Assembly: GCF_001509485.1 (NCBI RefSeq) | Contig: NZ_LLZI01000224.1 | Coordinates: 1-64,000 of the forward strand | Source of the DNA: Streptomyces sp. NRRL F-4489 | GTDB lineage: Bacteria; Actinomycetota; Actinomycetes; Streptomycetales; Streptomycetaceae | DNA length: 64,000 nt | Reading direction: 5' to 3' | Shown here: positions 24,933-33,609 of the stretch, piece after piece | How the letters are laid out: each line of letters starts with the position of its first letter | Numbering within the stretch: position 1 is the first letter of the stretch | Made by a program: the position numbers and the translations under genes | Notes under the pieces: generated by a model | What the model was told of the DNA's origin: nothing | The model's input: only the letters and a program-made list of their open reading frames with translations | The model's database searches: none

Positions 24933-25349
24933 ATGAGGACTTCGGGGGCCAGGGCCAGTCGGTTCGGTGGCCTGGGGCAGTGGTGGGGCGTCCTGGCCGG
25001 CGGTCTGCTCATCGCCGCATGGATCAACAGAACCGCAGGACCTGCGGTGATCACCGGCCTCTCCGCCGTCGTCCTGCTCTGGTCCTTCTTTCAAGCACCG
25101 GTGACGTGCGGGGCTCCGGTCAGAGGGCGGGACGACGGCTGCCGCAACAACGCGACCGGCCTCCTCATGGGCTGCCACATCCGCCAACACCGTTGGCAGA
25201 AGCTCAAGATGCTGATCCTTCGGTGACGAGTACGCGCTTTCTGCTCCGGACTGTTCTCCGATGGCAAGGCCACCCTCGTCACACTCGCGGCAGCAGGCAG
25301 CTTCCTCTCCGGACTCGTCGCACTGGTCCCCGGAGTGGCCGTTCACTGA
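24933..25349 (+). pseudogene. small membrane-protein gene interrupted by an in-frame TGA
   Basis: ATG 24933 (TTTGAGG just upstream) starts 97 codons ending at TGA 25224-25226. In the same frame the sequence then stays open for 40 more codons to TGA 25347-25349. The first part has two hydrophobic segments (WWGVLAGGLLIAAWI and AVITGLSAVVLLWSFF) and a conserved-looking CRNNATGLLMGC..HRWQKLK segment with paired cysteines. The second part (GKATLVTLAAAGSFLSGLVA) looks like a further membrane helix belonging to the same protein. Either a nonsense mutation broke the gene or the UGA (followed by C) is read through. Base composition is lower in GC than the neighbours, a sign of acquisition. No function known. 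Confidence 0.6.
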
Positions 25350-25391
25350 CCGAAGCGGCAAGGGACCAGCTGCTACTGGGGCGGGCCGAGG

Positions 25392-26345
25392 TCACGCCGC
25401 GGCGGTGCGCAGGGCGGTGAGGGCGGAGGTGATTTCGTTGGTCCAGTAGGAGGTGACGGCGGCGCTGTCGGCCGTGATGGCGATCTGGGCGTTGGGGGCG
25501 GCCTTTCTGGGGACGCGGAACTCGCAGACCGTTTCGCCGCGGGTGAGCCGGCCGGTGGTTTCGAAGTCCAGGCGGGCGGGCCGGAACGTGTAGAACTCCG
25601 GGTGGGCGAGGTAGACGGCGGTGTTGGGGTCGTGCAAGGGCATGGGGACGTTCTTGTCCTTGTCGCGTATGCGCAGGTAGAAGTCGGTGTGGTGGGCCAG
25701 GGCCTCGGCGACGGGGCCGCCGGCGGCGCGCATCGCGTCCTCGAAGGACGCGTCGATCAGCGTCTGGTTGGTGAGGTTGAGGCCGAACATGCGCAGGGGA
25801 ATGCCGCTGTCGCACAGCACCTGTCCCGCTTCGGGGTCGGCGTAGGCGTTGAACTCGGCGGCCGCCGTGTGGTTGCCACGCCCCACCCCGCCTCCCATGA
25901 AGACGAGTTCGCGGATCTTCGGGACGATGTCGGGGGCGGTGCGGACGGCGAGGGCGATGTTGGTCAGGGGGGCGGTGGCGACGATCGTCACCTGCCCGGG
26001 GTGGGCGCGCAGGCAGTCGATCAGGGCGGGAACCGCGTGCTGGGGTTCGGGGCGCCGGTCGGTGGCGGGCAGGCCCGTCCCACGGGCGCCCAGGCCGTCC
26101 TCGCCCAGCAGGCCCTCGATCGTGCAGGGTTCGGCCGCGAGGGGTTTGGTCGCGCCCGCGTGGACGGGCGCCTGGATGCGGAAGGCGTCGACGACGCGGA
26201 GGGTGTTGCGCAGGGTGTTGGCGAGGGTGGTGTTGCCGACGACAGCGCTGACGCCCAGGAGGCGGACGTCCGGCTGGTGGGCGAGCAGGACGAGGGTGAT
26301 CATGTCGTCGTAGCCGGTGTCGCAGTCGTACCAGATGTCGGTCAT
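25392..26345 (-). CDS. nucleoside hydrolase (IUNH family)
   Basis: Hydrolyses the N-glycosidic bond of ribonucleosides to base plus ribose. A 317-residue product of normal length with the calcium/ribose motif DCDTGYDD at residues 7-14 (DxDxxxDD), VFMGGGVGRGNHTAAAEFNA with the conserved EFNAYADPEA, and a C-terminal LHDPNTAVYL containing the metal/catalytic region HDP. Specificity for purine or pyrimidine cannot be read. Start ATG 26345 with AGGAGC about 9 bases before. It is the third gene of a unit with lacI and a DcuC-like transporter, implying uptake and cleavage of the same ribosyl compound. Confidence 0.93.
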   Translation of the reverse strand: MTDIWYDCDTGYDDMITLVLLAHQPDVRLLGVSAVVGNTTLANTLRNTLRVVDAFRIQAPVHAGATKPLAAEPCTIEGLLGEDGLGARGTGLPATDRRPEPQHAVPALIDCLRAHPGQVTIVATAPLTNIALAVRTAPDIVPKIRELVFMGGGVGRGNHTAAAEFNAYADPEAGQVLCDSGIPLRMFGLNLTNQTLIDASFEDAMRAAGGPVAEALAHHTDFYLRIRDKDKNVPMPLHDPNTAVYLAHPEFYTFRPARLDFETTGRLTRGETVCEFRVPRKAAPNAQIAITADSAAVTSYWTNEITSALTALRTAAA

Positions 26346-26457
26346 GGGGTGAGCTCCTGGTCGGTGTCGGGTCGGATACGGGGGGCGTGGGGGCCGAACG
26401 GCCGATGGGGGCGAGGGCCCGTGGGTCAGCCGAGCCCTTGGGGCAGTGGGCCCGTGG

Positions 26458-27843
26458 TCAGTGGGGGATGAGGAGCCAGGTGAGGGTCAGGCTGACGAGG
26501 ATTCCGGCGCCCATGGGGACCGCGGTCCGCTTGACCAGCTCGGTCGGCGCCACCTTCAGCACGGACGCGACGATGATCACGACCGCGGAGATGGGGGACA
26601 TGGCGCGCGTGAGGTTGCCCATGAACTGCATGGGCAGCGCCAGCAGGGCGCCGTTGAGGTGCGCCTGCCGGCTCACCTCGCCCAGCGCGCCGCTGACGGC
26701 GTAGAAGACGGACATACCGCTGCCGGTGATCAGCGTCATCAGCAGTTCCGCGCCGGCGAAGCAGATCATCAGGATGAACCCGGCCCCGTGGGCGTTCTTG
26801 ACCGCGTCGATCAGCTGGGCGAGCACGCCCATCCGCGTGATGCCCTCCACCAGCAGGGCGGCGCCGATCAGAAGGGCGACGGTGGTCTTCAGCCCGGCGG
26901 CCATGCCCTCGTAGAACTGGCGGGCGTCCTCGAAGGACGCGGCGACCTGCCGCCTGCGCAGCAGTTCGACGGCGAGCGTGATCAGCAGGCAGGCCAGGGT
27001 GATCGGCACCAGGCCGGTGTCGAGCCCCGCGCCGACCTTCAGCGCCACCACCATCAGCAGGGGCAGCAGGGGGAAGACGGCGTACCACGAGGGCGGCAGG
27101 TCGGTGCGGATGTCGAGCCGCTCGTCCTCCAGCGTGTCCGCGGTGGGCGCGGGACCGGCGCCGGCCGCCCGGGCCCTGGCGTCCATGTACTTCTGCCAGA
27201 AGTAGTGGACGACCGCGATGACCAGCAGCGTCGGTACAGACACCTTGGCGTGCATGCCGTACGTGTAGTCCAGCAGGCCCACGCCCAGGGACTTGGCCGC
27301 CACGATGTTGTCGGCGCCCAGCGGGGTGGGGACGATGGTGGCGGTGGTGGCGATGACGGCGCCGGCGGTGAGGCGGGAGAGCCCCACGCCCACCAGGGTC
27401 GGGTAGAGGGTGGCCATGAGCAGGATGCCCAGGCTGGAGGCGCTGGGCACGACGAGCGAGAGCACATTGCCGAGCAGGAAGGTGAGCGGCACCAGGAGGT
27501 AGGTGGCCCTGATCTTCCGCAGCGGGCGCGTCAGGACGTGCACGGCCACGTCATTGGCGCCGATGCGCGTCATGTAGGTGGAGAAGCCGAACAGCACCAT
27601 GATGGTGAGCCCGACCTCCGCGAGGCGGTTGCTGATCACCGCGCCGACGAACGCGAAGACGTCGAAGAAGGCGTTGCCCGTGGAGTCGAACTCCAGCTTG
27701 CCGTCGGGTCCGTGGCCGAGCAGGGCGGCCACCAGCAGCAGGACCGTGCCGAGGGTGAAGAGCACGATCGTCGGGTTCAGCTTCTTCCCGATCATGTAGG
27801 CCGCTGCCGCCACCACGACCAGCACTATGGCGATTTCGAGCAT
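26458..27843 (-). CDS. DcuC-like / IT-superfamily membrane transporter
   Basis: A 461-residue polytopic membrane protein with about 12 hydrophobic segments. It resembles the C4-dicarboxylate carrier DcuC family: an N-terminal LVVVAAAAYMIGKKLNPTIV helix and reentrant-type SLVVPSASSLGILLMATLYP and TATIVPTPLGADNIV motifs, repeated in the second half as TLITGSGMSVFYAVSGAL. Within this operon a ribosyl compound (nucleoside or a ribosylated organic acid) seems as plausible a substrate as a C4-dicarboxylate; that is inference. ATG 27843 follows AGGAAGG. Its first 19 bases overlap the end of lacI, so it is translationally coupled to its regulator. Confidence 0.85.
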   Translation of the reverse strand: MLEIAIVLVVVAAAAYMIGKKLNPTIVLFTLGTVLLLVAALLGHGPDGKLEFDSTGNAFFDVFAFVGAVISNRLAEVGLTIMVLFGFSTYMTRIGANDVAVHVLTRPLRKIRATYLLVPLTFLLGNVLSLVVPSASSLGILLMATLYPTLVGVGLSRLTAGAVIATTATIVPTPLGADNIVAAKSLGVGLLDYTYGMHAKVSVPTLLVIAVVHYFWQKYMDARARAAGAGPAPTADTLEDERLDIRTDLPPSWYAVFPLLPLLMVVALKVGAGLDTGLVPITLACLLITLAVELLRRRQVAASFEDARQFYEGMAAGLKTTVALLIGAALLVEGITRMGVLAQLIDAVKNAHGAGFILMICFAGAELLMTLITGSGMSVFYAVSGALGEVSRQAHLNGALLALPMQFMGNLTRAMSPISAVVIIVASVLKVAPTELVKRTAVPMGAGILVSLTLTWLLIPH

Positions 27844-28967
27844 CGTCCTTCCTCGGGGAGTCCAGGTGCGGCGGGCCCGGGTGGCGCGCAGCCGCAGGAG
27901 CGGCGCAGCGTGAGGCTGCTGGGGACAGTGACGCGGCGGGCCACCTCGCGGCCCCGTAAGACGTCCCGGATCAGGTCCAGGGCGCGCCCGGCGAGGGCGG
28001 GCACCGGCTGGACGACGGTGGAGAGCGCCGGCCTGGTGAAGCGGGTCTCCTCCGTACCGTCGAACGTGATGACGGCCAGGTCGTCCGGGACCCGCACCCC
28101 CGCCTCCTGCACGGCGGCGAGGAACCCGGCGGCCTGCTGGCCGCTGCTGACGAACACCGCGCGGGGCAGCGGCCGTTGGGTCCGGCGGCGGCCGTCCAGC
28201 AGCGCGCGGGCCGCCGCGTGGCCGCCGCGCCGGGTGAAGTCGGCGGTGACCGCCGGTCCGGGCGCGAGCCCGGCGGACGCCACCGCGGAACGCCACCCCA
28301 GCACCCGGTCCTGGGCGACCGGCAGATCGACGGGACCGGCGACGCAGCCGATCCGGCGGTAGCCGTGCGCGGCGATCAGGTGCGCGGTGGCCGCCCGCGC
28401 ACCGGCCCGGTGGTCGACGGTGACCAGCCCCATCCGCGGGTCGCCGGGGTCCCGGTCCACGGCGACGACGGGGACGCCGGCGTCGATCAGGGTGCCGAGC
28501 CGGTCGGGGTGGTCGGCCCCGACGGTGATGACCGCCTCGACCCGGCGGGCGAGGAAGGTCTCGGCCAGGCTGCTCTCGCTGACGCGTCCGCGCGCCGCGG
28601 AACCGAGCACCACGGTCCGGCCCCGGGCCTGGGCGCAGGTGGCGACGGCGTCGGCCAGCGCCGCGAAGAACGGGTTCTCCAGGGTGGGCACCAGCATCCC
28701 GTAGCTGTCCGACCGCTGGGAACGCAGCGCGCGGGCAAGGGAGTTGGGGCGGTAATCCAGTCTCCGTACCGCCGCCAGGACCCGCTCCCGGGTGCCCGGG
28801 GCGACCGGCCGCGGCCCGTTGTTGAGGACGTAGGAGACCACCGCGGTGGAGACGCCGGCCAGCCGGGCGACGTCGTCGCGGGTGGCGCGGGCCGGCCGCG
28901 CGGGGTGCGGCGGCCCCTCGGCGGACGCGGTCACCGGACGCCCTGCCGGCCCGGCGCCCCGGGGCAC
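27825..28967 (-). CDS. LacI family transcriptional regulator
   Basis: A 380-residue repressor. DNA-binding domain at about residues 28-75: TRDDVARLAGVSTAVVSYVL with the hinge-proximal RRLDYRPNSLARALRSQRS, then a periplasmic-binding-protein-like effector domain from 85 on. The TVDHRAGARAATAHLIAAHG and AVFVSSGQQAAGFLAA segments are typical. GTG 28967 is used; the start is uncertain and an in-frame GTG about 13 codons in is an alternative. First gene of the operon with the DcuC-like transporter (19-base overlap) and the nucleoside hydrolase. A candidate operator lies about 110 bases upstream. Confidence 0.9.
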   Translation of the reverse strand: MPRGAGPAGRPVTASAEGPPHPARPARATRDDVARLAGVSTAVVSYVLNNGPRPVAPGTRERVLAAVRRLDYRPNSLARALRSQRSDSYGMLVPTLENPFFAALADAVATCAQARGRTVVLGSAARGRVSESSLAETFLARRVEAVITVGADHPDRLGTLIDAGVPVVAVDRDPGDPRMGLVTVDHRAGARAATAHLIAAHGYRRIGCVAGPVDLPVAQDRVLGWRSAVASAGLAPGPAVTADFTRRGGHAAARALLDGRRRTQRPLPRAVFVSSGQQAAGFLAAVQEAGVRVPDDLAVITFDGTEETRFTRPALSTVVQPVPALAGRALDLIRDVLRGREVARRVTVPSSLTLRRSCGCAPPGPAAPGLPEEGRCSKSP

Positions 28968-29073
28968 CCCTCGCCGTCATGCCCGGTGACCCGAACACCG
29001 TTACTGCGGGCGGTCCCTGACGGGGCGGGACCTTGGACGCGCGACGCCATCGTCACACCACTTCCCAGTGCGC

Positions 29074-29096
29074 ACACGAGCGTCTACTCGTGTAGA
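29074..29096. promoter_or_regulatory. perfect inverted repeat upstream of the lacI operon
   Basis: ACACGAG-CGTCTA-CTCGTGT (29074-29093) is a perfect 7-bp inverted repeat; overlapping it, TCTAC-TCGT-GTAGA (29083-29096) is a second perfect 5-bp repeat. It lies in the 264-base gap between the operon start (28967) and the end of the DUF2786 gene. The length of about 20 bp fits a LacI-family dimer site. Confidence 0.45.
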
Positions 29097-29231
29097 GAGG
29101 ATGTCGCGTCCATGCTGCGTGCCCCGCCGCTTCCGGCTGAAGTGGCCAAGGTCCTTACTTCCCGGGGCCATTGCCCCCGACCGGGCCGGACGGCGGCCCC
29201 CGCAGCTCACGGAGGCAGGGGCGCGGAGCGG

Positions 29232-30578
29232 TCAGTCCTGCGGCGGCGGTGTGGGGTGGCCCAGGCGGGCGCGGTCGGCGGCGGCGGTGCCCTGGTGCCA
29301 GCCGGCGGCGTCGCGGACGCCGCGGAGGCGGACCGGCGCGGTGTCCGGGAAGAGGGCGCCCGCGGTCTCCTCGACGGCGAGTTCCCGGGCGGCGAGCACC
29401 GGCAGGAGCCGGTCGGCGGTGGCGGGCGTCCGGTCGGCGGCCTCGGTGGTGGCGGCGGCGGTGGCCGCGGCGAGCCGGGTGCGGATGCGGTCCGCGTACG
29501 CCACGAGGAACGTCTGGCGGAAGTCGCGGGTACGGCGGGAGCGGCCGCGGGCGTGGTGGTCGTCGGCCGCGCGGTTCATCGCGGTGGTGGCCTGGAGGAG
29601 CAGCGAGGTGTAGAGCAGTTCGGCCGCCTCCAGGTCGGGCGGGAAGCCGATGACGGTGGAGAAGCCCAGGTCGGAGGCCCAGACGGCCTGGCAGCGGTTG
29701 GCGGAGGCGACGGCGTCCAGGAGGAGGGCACGGGCTTGCTCGTAGGGGCCCTCGATGCCGACGCGGATCGCCGCGGGGCCGTCGGCGGGCCGGCCCGGGT
29801 CCCCGGCGTGGGCGAGCAGGGCCTCGTCGATGCTGTGCCGGGCGATCAGTTCCTGGGCCTTGGCGGACAGCGCCTCGGCCTCCACGGGGTACGGGGTCGC
29901 CTCGGCCTTGGCGAGCAGGCCGCGGATCCGGCCGAGCGCGCGGGAGGCGGCCATACCGCCGGCGGGGGCAGCCGTACCGGTGGGGGACGGAGGTGGCAGC
30001 GGCGTGATCCGGGGCAGCCGGGCGAGCAGGCGCAGGGTGGTCAGGACGTCGCAGGCGGTTTCGAAGCGGGTGGCGCGGCGGCGGGCGGCCAGCGCGTCCA
30101 GGTAGCCGGCGTCGGTGTCCCACCAGACGCGGGCGTCGAGGCGGGTGAGCTGGGCCTGCCAGCGGGCGTCCCGGGCGGGGCCGCCGGCGGGCCGGGGCCG
30201 GGCCTCCTCGGCGGCGATGGCGTCGAGGACCACGGCCGCCGGCGCGGTGTCCTGGGCCTCGCGCCGGACGATCCGTTCGAGGTCGGCGGGGTGCCAGCCG
30301 CCCGCCCAGCAGCGGCGTACGGCGTCCGCGGCGGCCGCGATCACGGCGGTGCTCATGGCCGGCCAGCCGGGGGGCGCAGCGGTCAGCTGAGAGGCGCCCG
30401 CTTCGATGGCGTCCTCGGCGGCCGTCCCGTCCGCCGCGTAGCGGACCCGGCCGAGGATGTCGCCCAGGACGGCCGTGGCGGACCTGGTGGCGGCGGGGTC
30501 GGGGGCGGGCTGCCCGGTGCCGCGAGGTTTCCGGGTGCCGCGCCCCGTGCGGCGGTTGTTCGTGCGGTCGTCGCTCAC
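29232..30578 (-). CDS. DUF2786 domain protein
   Basis: A 448-residue cytosolic protein. The DUF2786 segment is clear at about 205-250 (ALGRIRGLLAKAEATPYPVE then AEALSAKAQELIARHSIDEA), followed by an associated helical/beta region to about 390 that includes ADDHHARGRSRRTRDFRQTF. The N-terminal 200 residues are helical and Ala/Arg-rich with WWDTDAGYLDALAARRRATR. This family is common in Streptomyces and phages, with no known activity. GTG 30578 has only a weak ribosome site. No operon partner is evident. Confidence 0.8.
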   Translation of the reverse strand: MSDDRTNNRRTGRGTRKPRGTGQPAPDPAATRSATAVLGDILGRVRYAADGTAAEDAIEAGASQLTAAPPGWPAMSTAVIAAAADAVRRCWAGGWHPADLERIVRREAQDTAPAAVVLDAIAAEEARPRPAGGPARDARWQAQLTRLDARVWWDTDAGYLDALAARRRATRFETACDVLTTLRLLARLPRITPLPPPSPTGTAAPAGGMAASRALGRIRGLLAKAEATPYPVEAEALSAKAQELIARHSIDEALLAHAGDPGRPADGPAAIRVGIEGPYEQARALLLDAVASANRCQAVWASDLGFSTVIGFPPDLEAAELLYTSLLLQATTAMNRAADDHHARGRSRRTRDFRQTFLVAYADRIRTRLAAATAAATTEAADRTPATADRLLPVLAARELAVEETAGALFPDTAPVRLRGVRDAAGWHQGTAAADRARLGHPTPPPQD

Positions 30579-30782
30579 CTGGCCACTGTACGGAGGGGCG
30601 GGTGGGCCTGCGCATACGGACCAAGCGGAAGCGGAAGCGGAACGGCCCGGCCCCCGCGCCGAAGCGTCGGGACCGGGCCGTGACGAGCGCCGTGCCGGGC
30701 CGTGGCCGGCCGGCGTCAGCCGCTTCGAGACAGCAGCCGCTTGAAACGTCAGCCGCTGGGAGGCGTCAGCCGCCCGCAGGCA

Positions 30783-32078
30783 TCAGACCGCGCTGCCCGC
30801 CACCCACTGCGACCAGGACATGTTCCAGCCGTTGAGGCCGTTGTCCGGCTTGATGGTCTTGTCCGGGGAGTTGATCACCTTCACCACGTCGCCGAGCTGC
30901 GAGTGGTTGTAGAACCACGCGCCGTCGGTGGACGGGTCGCCCGCGCCCTTGACGTCCTTCAGGCCGATGCAGCCGTGGCTGGTGTTGGCCTTGCCGAAGA
31001 TGCCCTTGCCCCAGTAGTTGCCGTGGATGAAGGTGCCGGAGTTCGACAGCCGCATGGCGTGCGGGACGTCGGGGATGTCGTACTCGCCCTTGCCGTCGGT
31101 CTTGTTGGTGAAGCCGACGGTGGAACCGTCCATCCGGGTCTGCTGGAACTTCTCGGAGATGACCATCTGACCGTTGTAGGTCGGGTGGTCGGCGCTGCCC
31201 GAGGAGATCGGGATGGTGCGGAGCGTCTTCCCGTCCCGGACCACGGTCATCATGTGGGTCTTGGTGTCAACAGTGCTGACCTGCGAGTGACCGACGTGGA
31301 AGTGGACGGTCTTGTTCTGGATGCCCTTGACACCCGGCGACGCCTCGACGCCGTCCAGCGCGAGCTTCAGCGTGACGTCGGAGTTCGGCTTCCAGTAGTC
31401 CTTGGGCCGGAAGTCCAGCCGCTTGTCGCCGAACCAGTGGCCGACGACCTGCTGGTTGCTGCTGGACGCGACCGAGATCGCTGACTGCACGGCCTTACGG
31501 TTCTTGACCGGCTTGTCGAAGTTGATCGACACCGGCATACCGACGCCGACCGTCGAGCCGTCCTCGGGAGTGAAGTTCCCGATGAAGCTGTTGGCCGGGG
31601 AGACGGTGGTGAAGGTGGAGTTCTCCACCGCCGTACGGCCCTGGGCGTCCTTCGCGTGCGCGGTGATCTTGTAGGTGGTGGCGCGGGAGAGCGCCTGGTC
31701 CGGCTTCCAGGAGGTGCCGTCCGCCGACAGCGTGCCCGGGACGGTCTTGCGCTGCGTCTGCTGCGACTGGTGCGCGGTGACCGTGGTCAGGGTGACGTCG
31801 GTGAGCTTGCCGCCACTGGCGGTCACCTTCGCGCTGTTGAGACCGGCGTCGGTGGAACCGTCCTGCGGGGCGATGGTGATCTTGGCCTGCGAGGCGTCCT
31901 GGGCGGCCGCCTCGTCCACCTGCTGGGTGCTGTCGTGCTGTCCGTTCTCGTGGCGTCCTGCGTTGGCACCGCCGCCGTGGCCGGTGGCGCTGCTGGCGCC
32001 GCACGCGGCGACCGTGAGTACCCCGCCGAGCAGCGCGGCACTGGCTATGAGGCCCTTGCGGCGCTTGCGGTCCGTCAT
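30783..32078 (-). CDS. lipoprotein L,D-transpeptidase (Ig-like plus YkuD domains)
   Basis: Cell-wall enzyme forming 3-3 peptidoglycan cross-links on the outer face of the membrane. 431 residues: lipoprotein signal with lipobox VAAC (lipid-bearing Cys26), a Ser/Gly/His linker, two Ig-like domains (about 60-280) and a YkuD catalytic domain with the hallmark SHGCIGLKDVKG containing the nucleophile Cys and the upstream FIHGNYWG histidine. The usual HxxxxxxxxSHGC(I/V) pattern is intact. ATG 32078 is preferred to an in-frame ATG at 32093 because GGAGAAG lies 8-10 bases upstream of it. Monocistronic. Confidence 0.95.
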   Translation of the reverse strand: MTDRKRRKGLIASAALLGGVLTVAACGASSATGHGGGANAGRHENGQHDSTQQVDEAAAQDASQAKITIAPQDGSTDAGLNSAKVTASGGKLTDVTLTTVTAHQSQQTQRKTVPGTLSADGTSWKPDQALSRATTYKITAHAKDAQGRTAVENSTFTTVSPANSFIGNFTPEDGSTVGVGMPVSINFDKPVKNRKAVQSAISVASSSNQQVVGHWFGDKRLDFRPKDYWKPNSDVTLKLALDGVEASPGVKGIQNKTVHFHVGHSQVSTVDTKTHMMTVVRDGKTLRTIPISSGSADHPTYNGQMVISEKFQQTRMDGSTVGFTNKTDGKGEYDIPDVPHAMRLSNSGTFIHGNYWGKGIFGKANTSHGCIGLKDVKGAGDPSTDGAWFYNHSQLGDVVKVINSPDKTIKPDNGLNGWNMSWSQWVAGSAV

Positions 32079-32093
32079 CACACGCTTCTCCAT

Positions 32094-32583
32094 TGTTACC
32101 GATTGCGAAAAATCCCCGAGCGAGCCGCCAACTGACCGCAGACATATCTGGACGCAGGCATTCCGGCCGACTCCCATGGAACGCCTTATCCGTTTCGTCT
32201 GCTCCATTCCTGGCGGAAATGTGGGGAAGGACACGCAAGAACACGTAAGCGCGGCAAAACGGCCATGGGGGGATGAATGATATGGGTCACGTAGAGGTCT
32301 GCGGGGTGGCGCATGGGGTGCGTCCCGTCCGTTGCGGCACGGTGCGTGCCGACAGCCAGACCACGGCCCGGCTGTTCAACGAGTACCGGGCGGAGAGGGC
32401 ATCGGCCGCGCGTGGCTTTCCTTCCGGGCGGGTTCCCCGGAACCGGCCGGATATGTCGCGCCGCGGGGATTCGTCCGTCCACGCGGGATACGGCCCCCGT
32501 AGGGCGCGGCGTCGTGCCGTGTTCCACCGGGGGCCGGGGGTCGGGGCCCGTTGCGCCGCGGGGCGTGGCGGACCGGTCGGGCC
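32094..32583. other. intergenic region upstream of the L,D-transpeptidase
   Basis: About 490 bases. The part next to the gene (to about 32280) is lower in GC and should carry the promoter and leader. An ATG at 32273 with GGGGGA upstream opens a 126-codon plus-strand frame, but its codon pattern is poor and it runs antisense into the next gene, so I do not call it. Nothing else is identifiable. Confidence 0.4.
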
Positions 32584-32922
32584 TCAGTCCTCGCCCTCCG
32601 CGTCCTCCGCGAGGTCCCATTCCGCCGCGTCCCACTCGGCGTCCGGGTCGTAGTCGGTCATCTCCTCGCTGCTCCAGGACGCCTGGGCGAGTTCGGTGCC
32701 GGGCACCCCGGTGACCAGGTCGAACGGGTCGATGAGGTGGGCCAGCGCCTCCGCCGGGTCGTCTCTGACCGTTTCCAGCGATTGCCTGCGTTCGTCCTCG
32801 GGGACCGCGGCCTCGCCCTTGATGTGGTCGACGGCGGCGCCGGTGAGGCGATCGGCGTCGGTGACCTCCATGACGAGTTCGACGTGAAGCCGTACAAAGC
32901 GTGATGTCTCACCATTGCTCAT
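32584..32922 (-). CDS. small acidic conserved protein of unknown function
   Basis: A 112-residue protein with an N-terminal mixed region (FVRLHVELVMEVTDADRLTG), a middle helix and a very acidic, Trp-containing C-terminus (DAEWDAAEWDLAEDAEGED). No membrane segment or known motif. On the coding strand a TACCCT hexamer ends 6 bases before the ATG, so translation is probably from a leaderless transcript. It diverges from the LAxTG protein gene. Looks like a conserved Streptomyces orphan. Confidence 0.7.
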   Translation of the reverse strand: MSNGETSRFVRLHVELVMEVTDADRLTGAAVDHIKGEAAVPEDERRQSLETVRDDPAEALAHLIDPFDLVTGVPGTELAQASWSSEEMTDYDPDAEWDAAEWDLAEDAEGED

Positions 32923-33030
32923 GGACGGAGGGTAAGCACGTCCGGGTCCCGACTACCGCGCGACCCGCGGCGGTCACTAACATCTGCGGGCAACGGCCAA
33001 TTCGCCGAACCCACAAGGGGGATCGCTTTC

Positions 33031-33444
33031 GTGACCGCACGTCGACCACTACTGACCGCCGCTGCCGCGGGATCGGTGCTGTTCGCCCTGTGGTTCGTAC
33101 CCTCCGCCAATGCCCTGGTGGGAGATGACGGAGCGACACATTCCGCGCTGCGGGCGGATTCCGCTTCCGCCGGCCAGGGCCGGGCGAATGTCTCGGACGC
33201 TTCCGGCGCGGGGAAGCATTCCGGCAGCCGGTCCGGGGACACCGAAGCGGGCAATACCGGCAGCGGTTCCACGACCACCCGGCCGGGCGGCGGGCCCGCC
33301 GCGGACGGCGGGGCGCACCACTACCTCGCGGACACCGGCAGCCCCGACACCACGCCCTACGTGGTCGGCGGCGCGGGTTTCCTCGTACTCGGTGCCGCGC
33401 TGGTCAGTTACTCGGTACACCGCACCCGCGACGAGACGGTCTGA
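33031..33444 (+). CDS. small LAxTG sortase-substrate-like surface protein
   Basis: A 137-residue secreted protein. A signal peptide at 1-27 (hydrophobic LLTAAAAGSVLFALWFV, cleavage after PSANA) is followed by a Ser/Gly/Thr-rich spacer. The cell-wall sorting signal has LADTG at 99-103, a hydrophobic helix (about 110-127) and a short charged tail HRTRDETV. LAxTG is the recognition type of Streptomyces class E sortases, the ones that anchor long chaplins. The GTG at 33031 follows AAGGGGGA. The predicted result is a short extended protein covalently attached to peptidoglycan. No chaplin domain is present, so its job is unknown. Confidence 0.8.
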   Translation: MTARRPLLTAAAAGSVLFALWFVPSANALVGDDGATHSALRADSASAGQGRANVSDASGAGKHSGSRSGDTEAGNTGSGSTTTRPGGGPAADGGAHHYLADTGSPDTTPYVVGGAGFLVLGAALVSYSVHRTRDETV

Positions 33445-33609
33445 GCGGGAGCACCGCGTCACCCCGGGCGGCACCCCCGCCACCGCGCCGCGTCACGCCA
33501 CAGCACAGGGCGCGTCACAACCGGTGTCGATCCCGGTCATGACGCGCCCCGGCGCGTACCGCAGCCCGCTCCCCCGCGCCGGTCAAGCGCGTCAGTCAAG
33601 CGGAGTAAC

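Noticed and set aside
32273..32653. Plus-strand frame starting MNDMGHVEVCGVAHGV with GGGGGA upstream
   Set aside because: The ribosome-like sequence is attractive, but codon positions show weak bias and the 3' part is antisense to the small acidic gene. No recognisable family.
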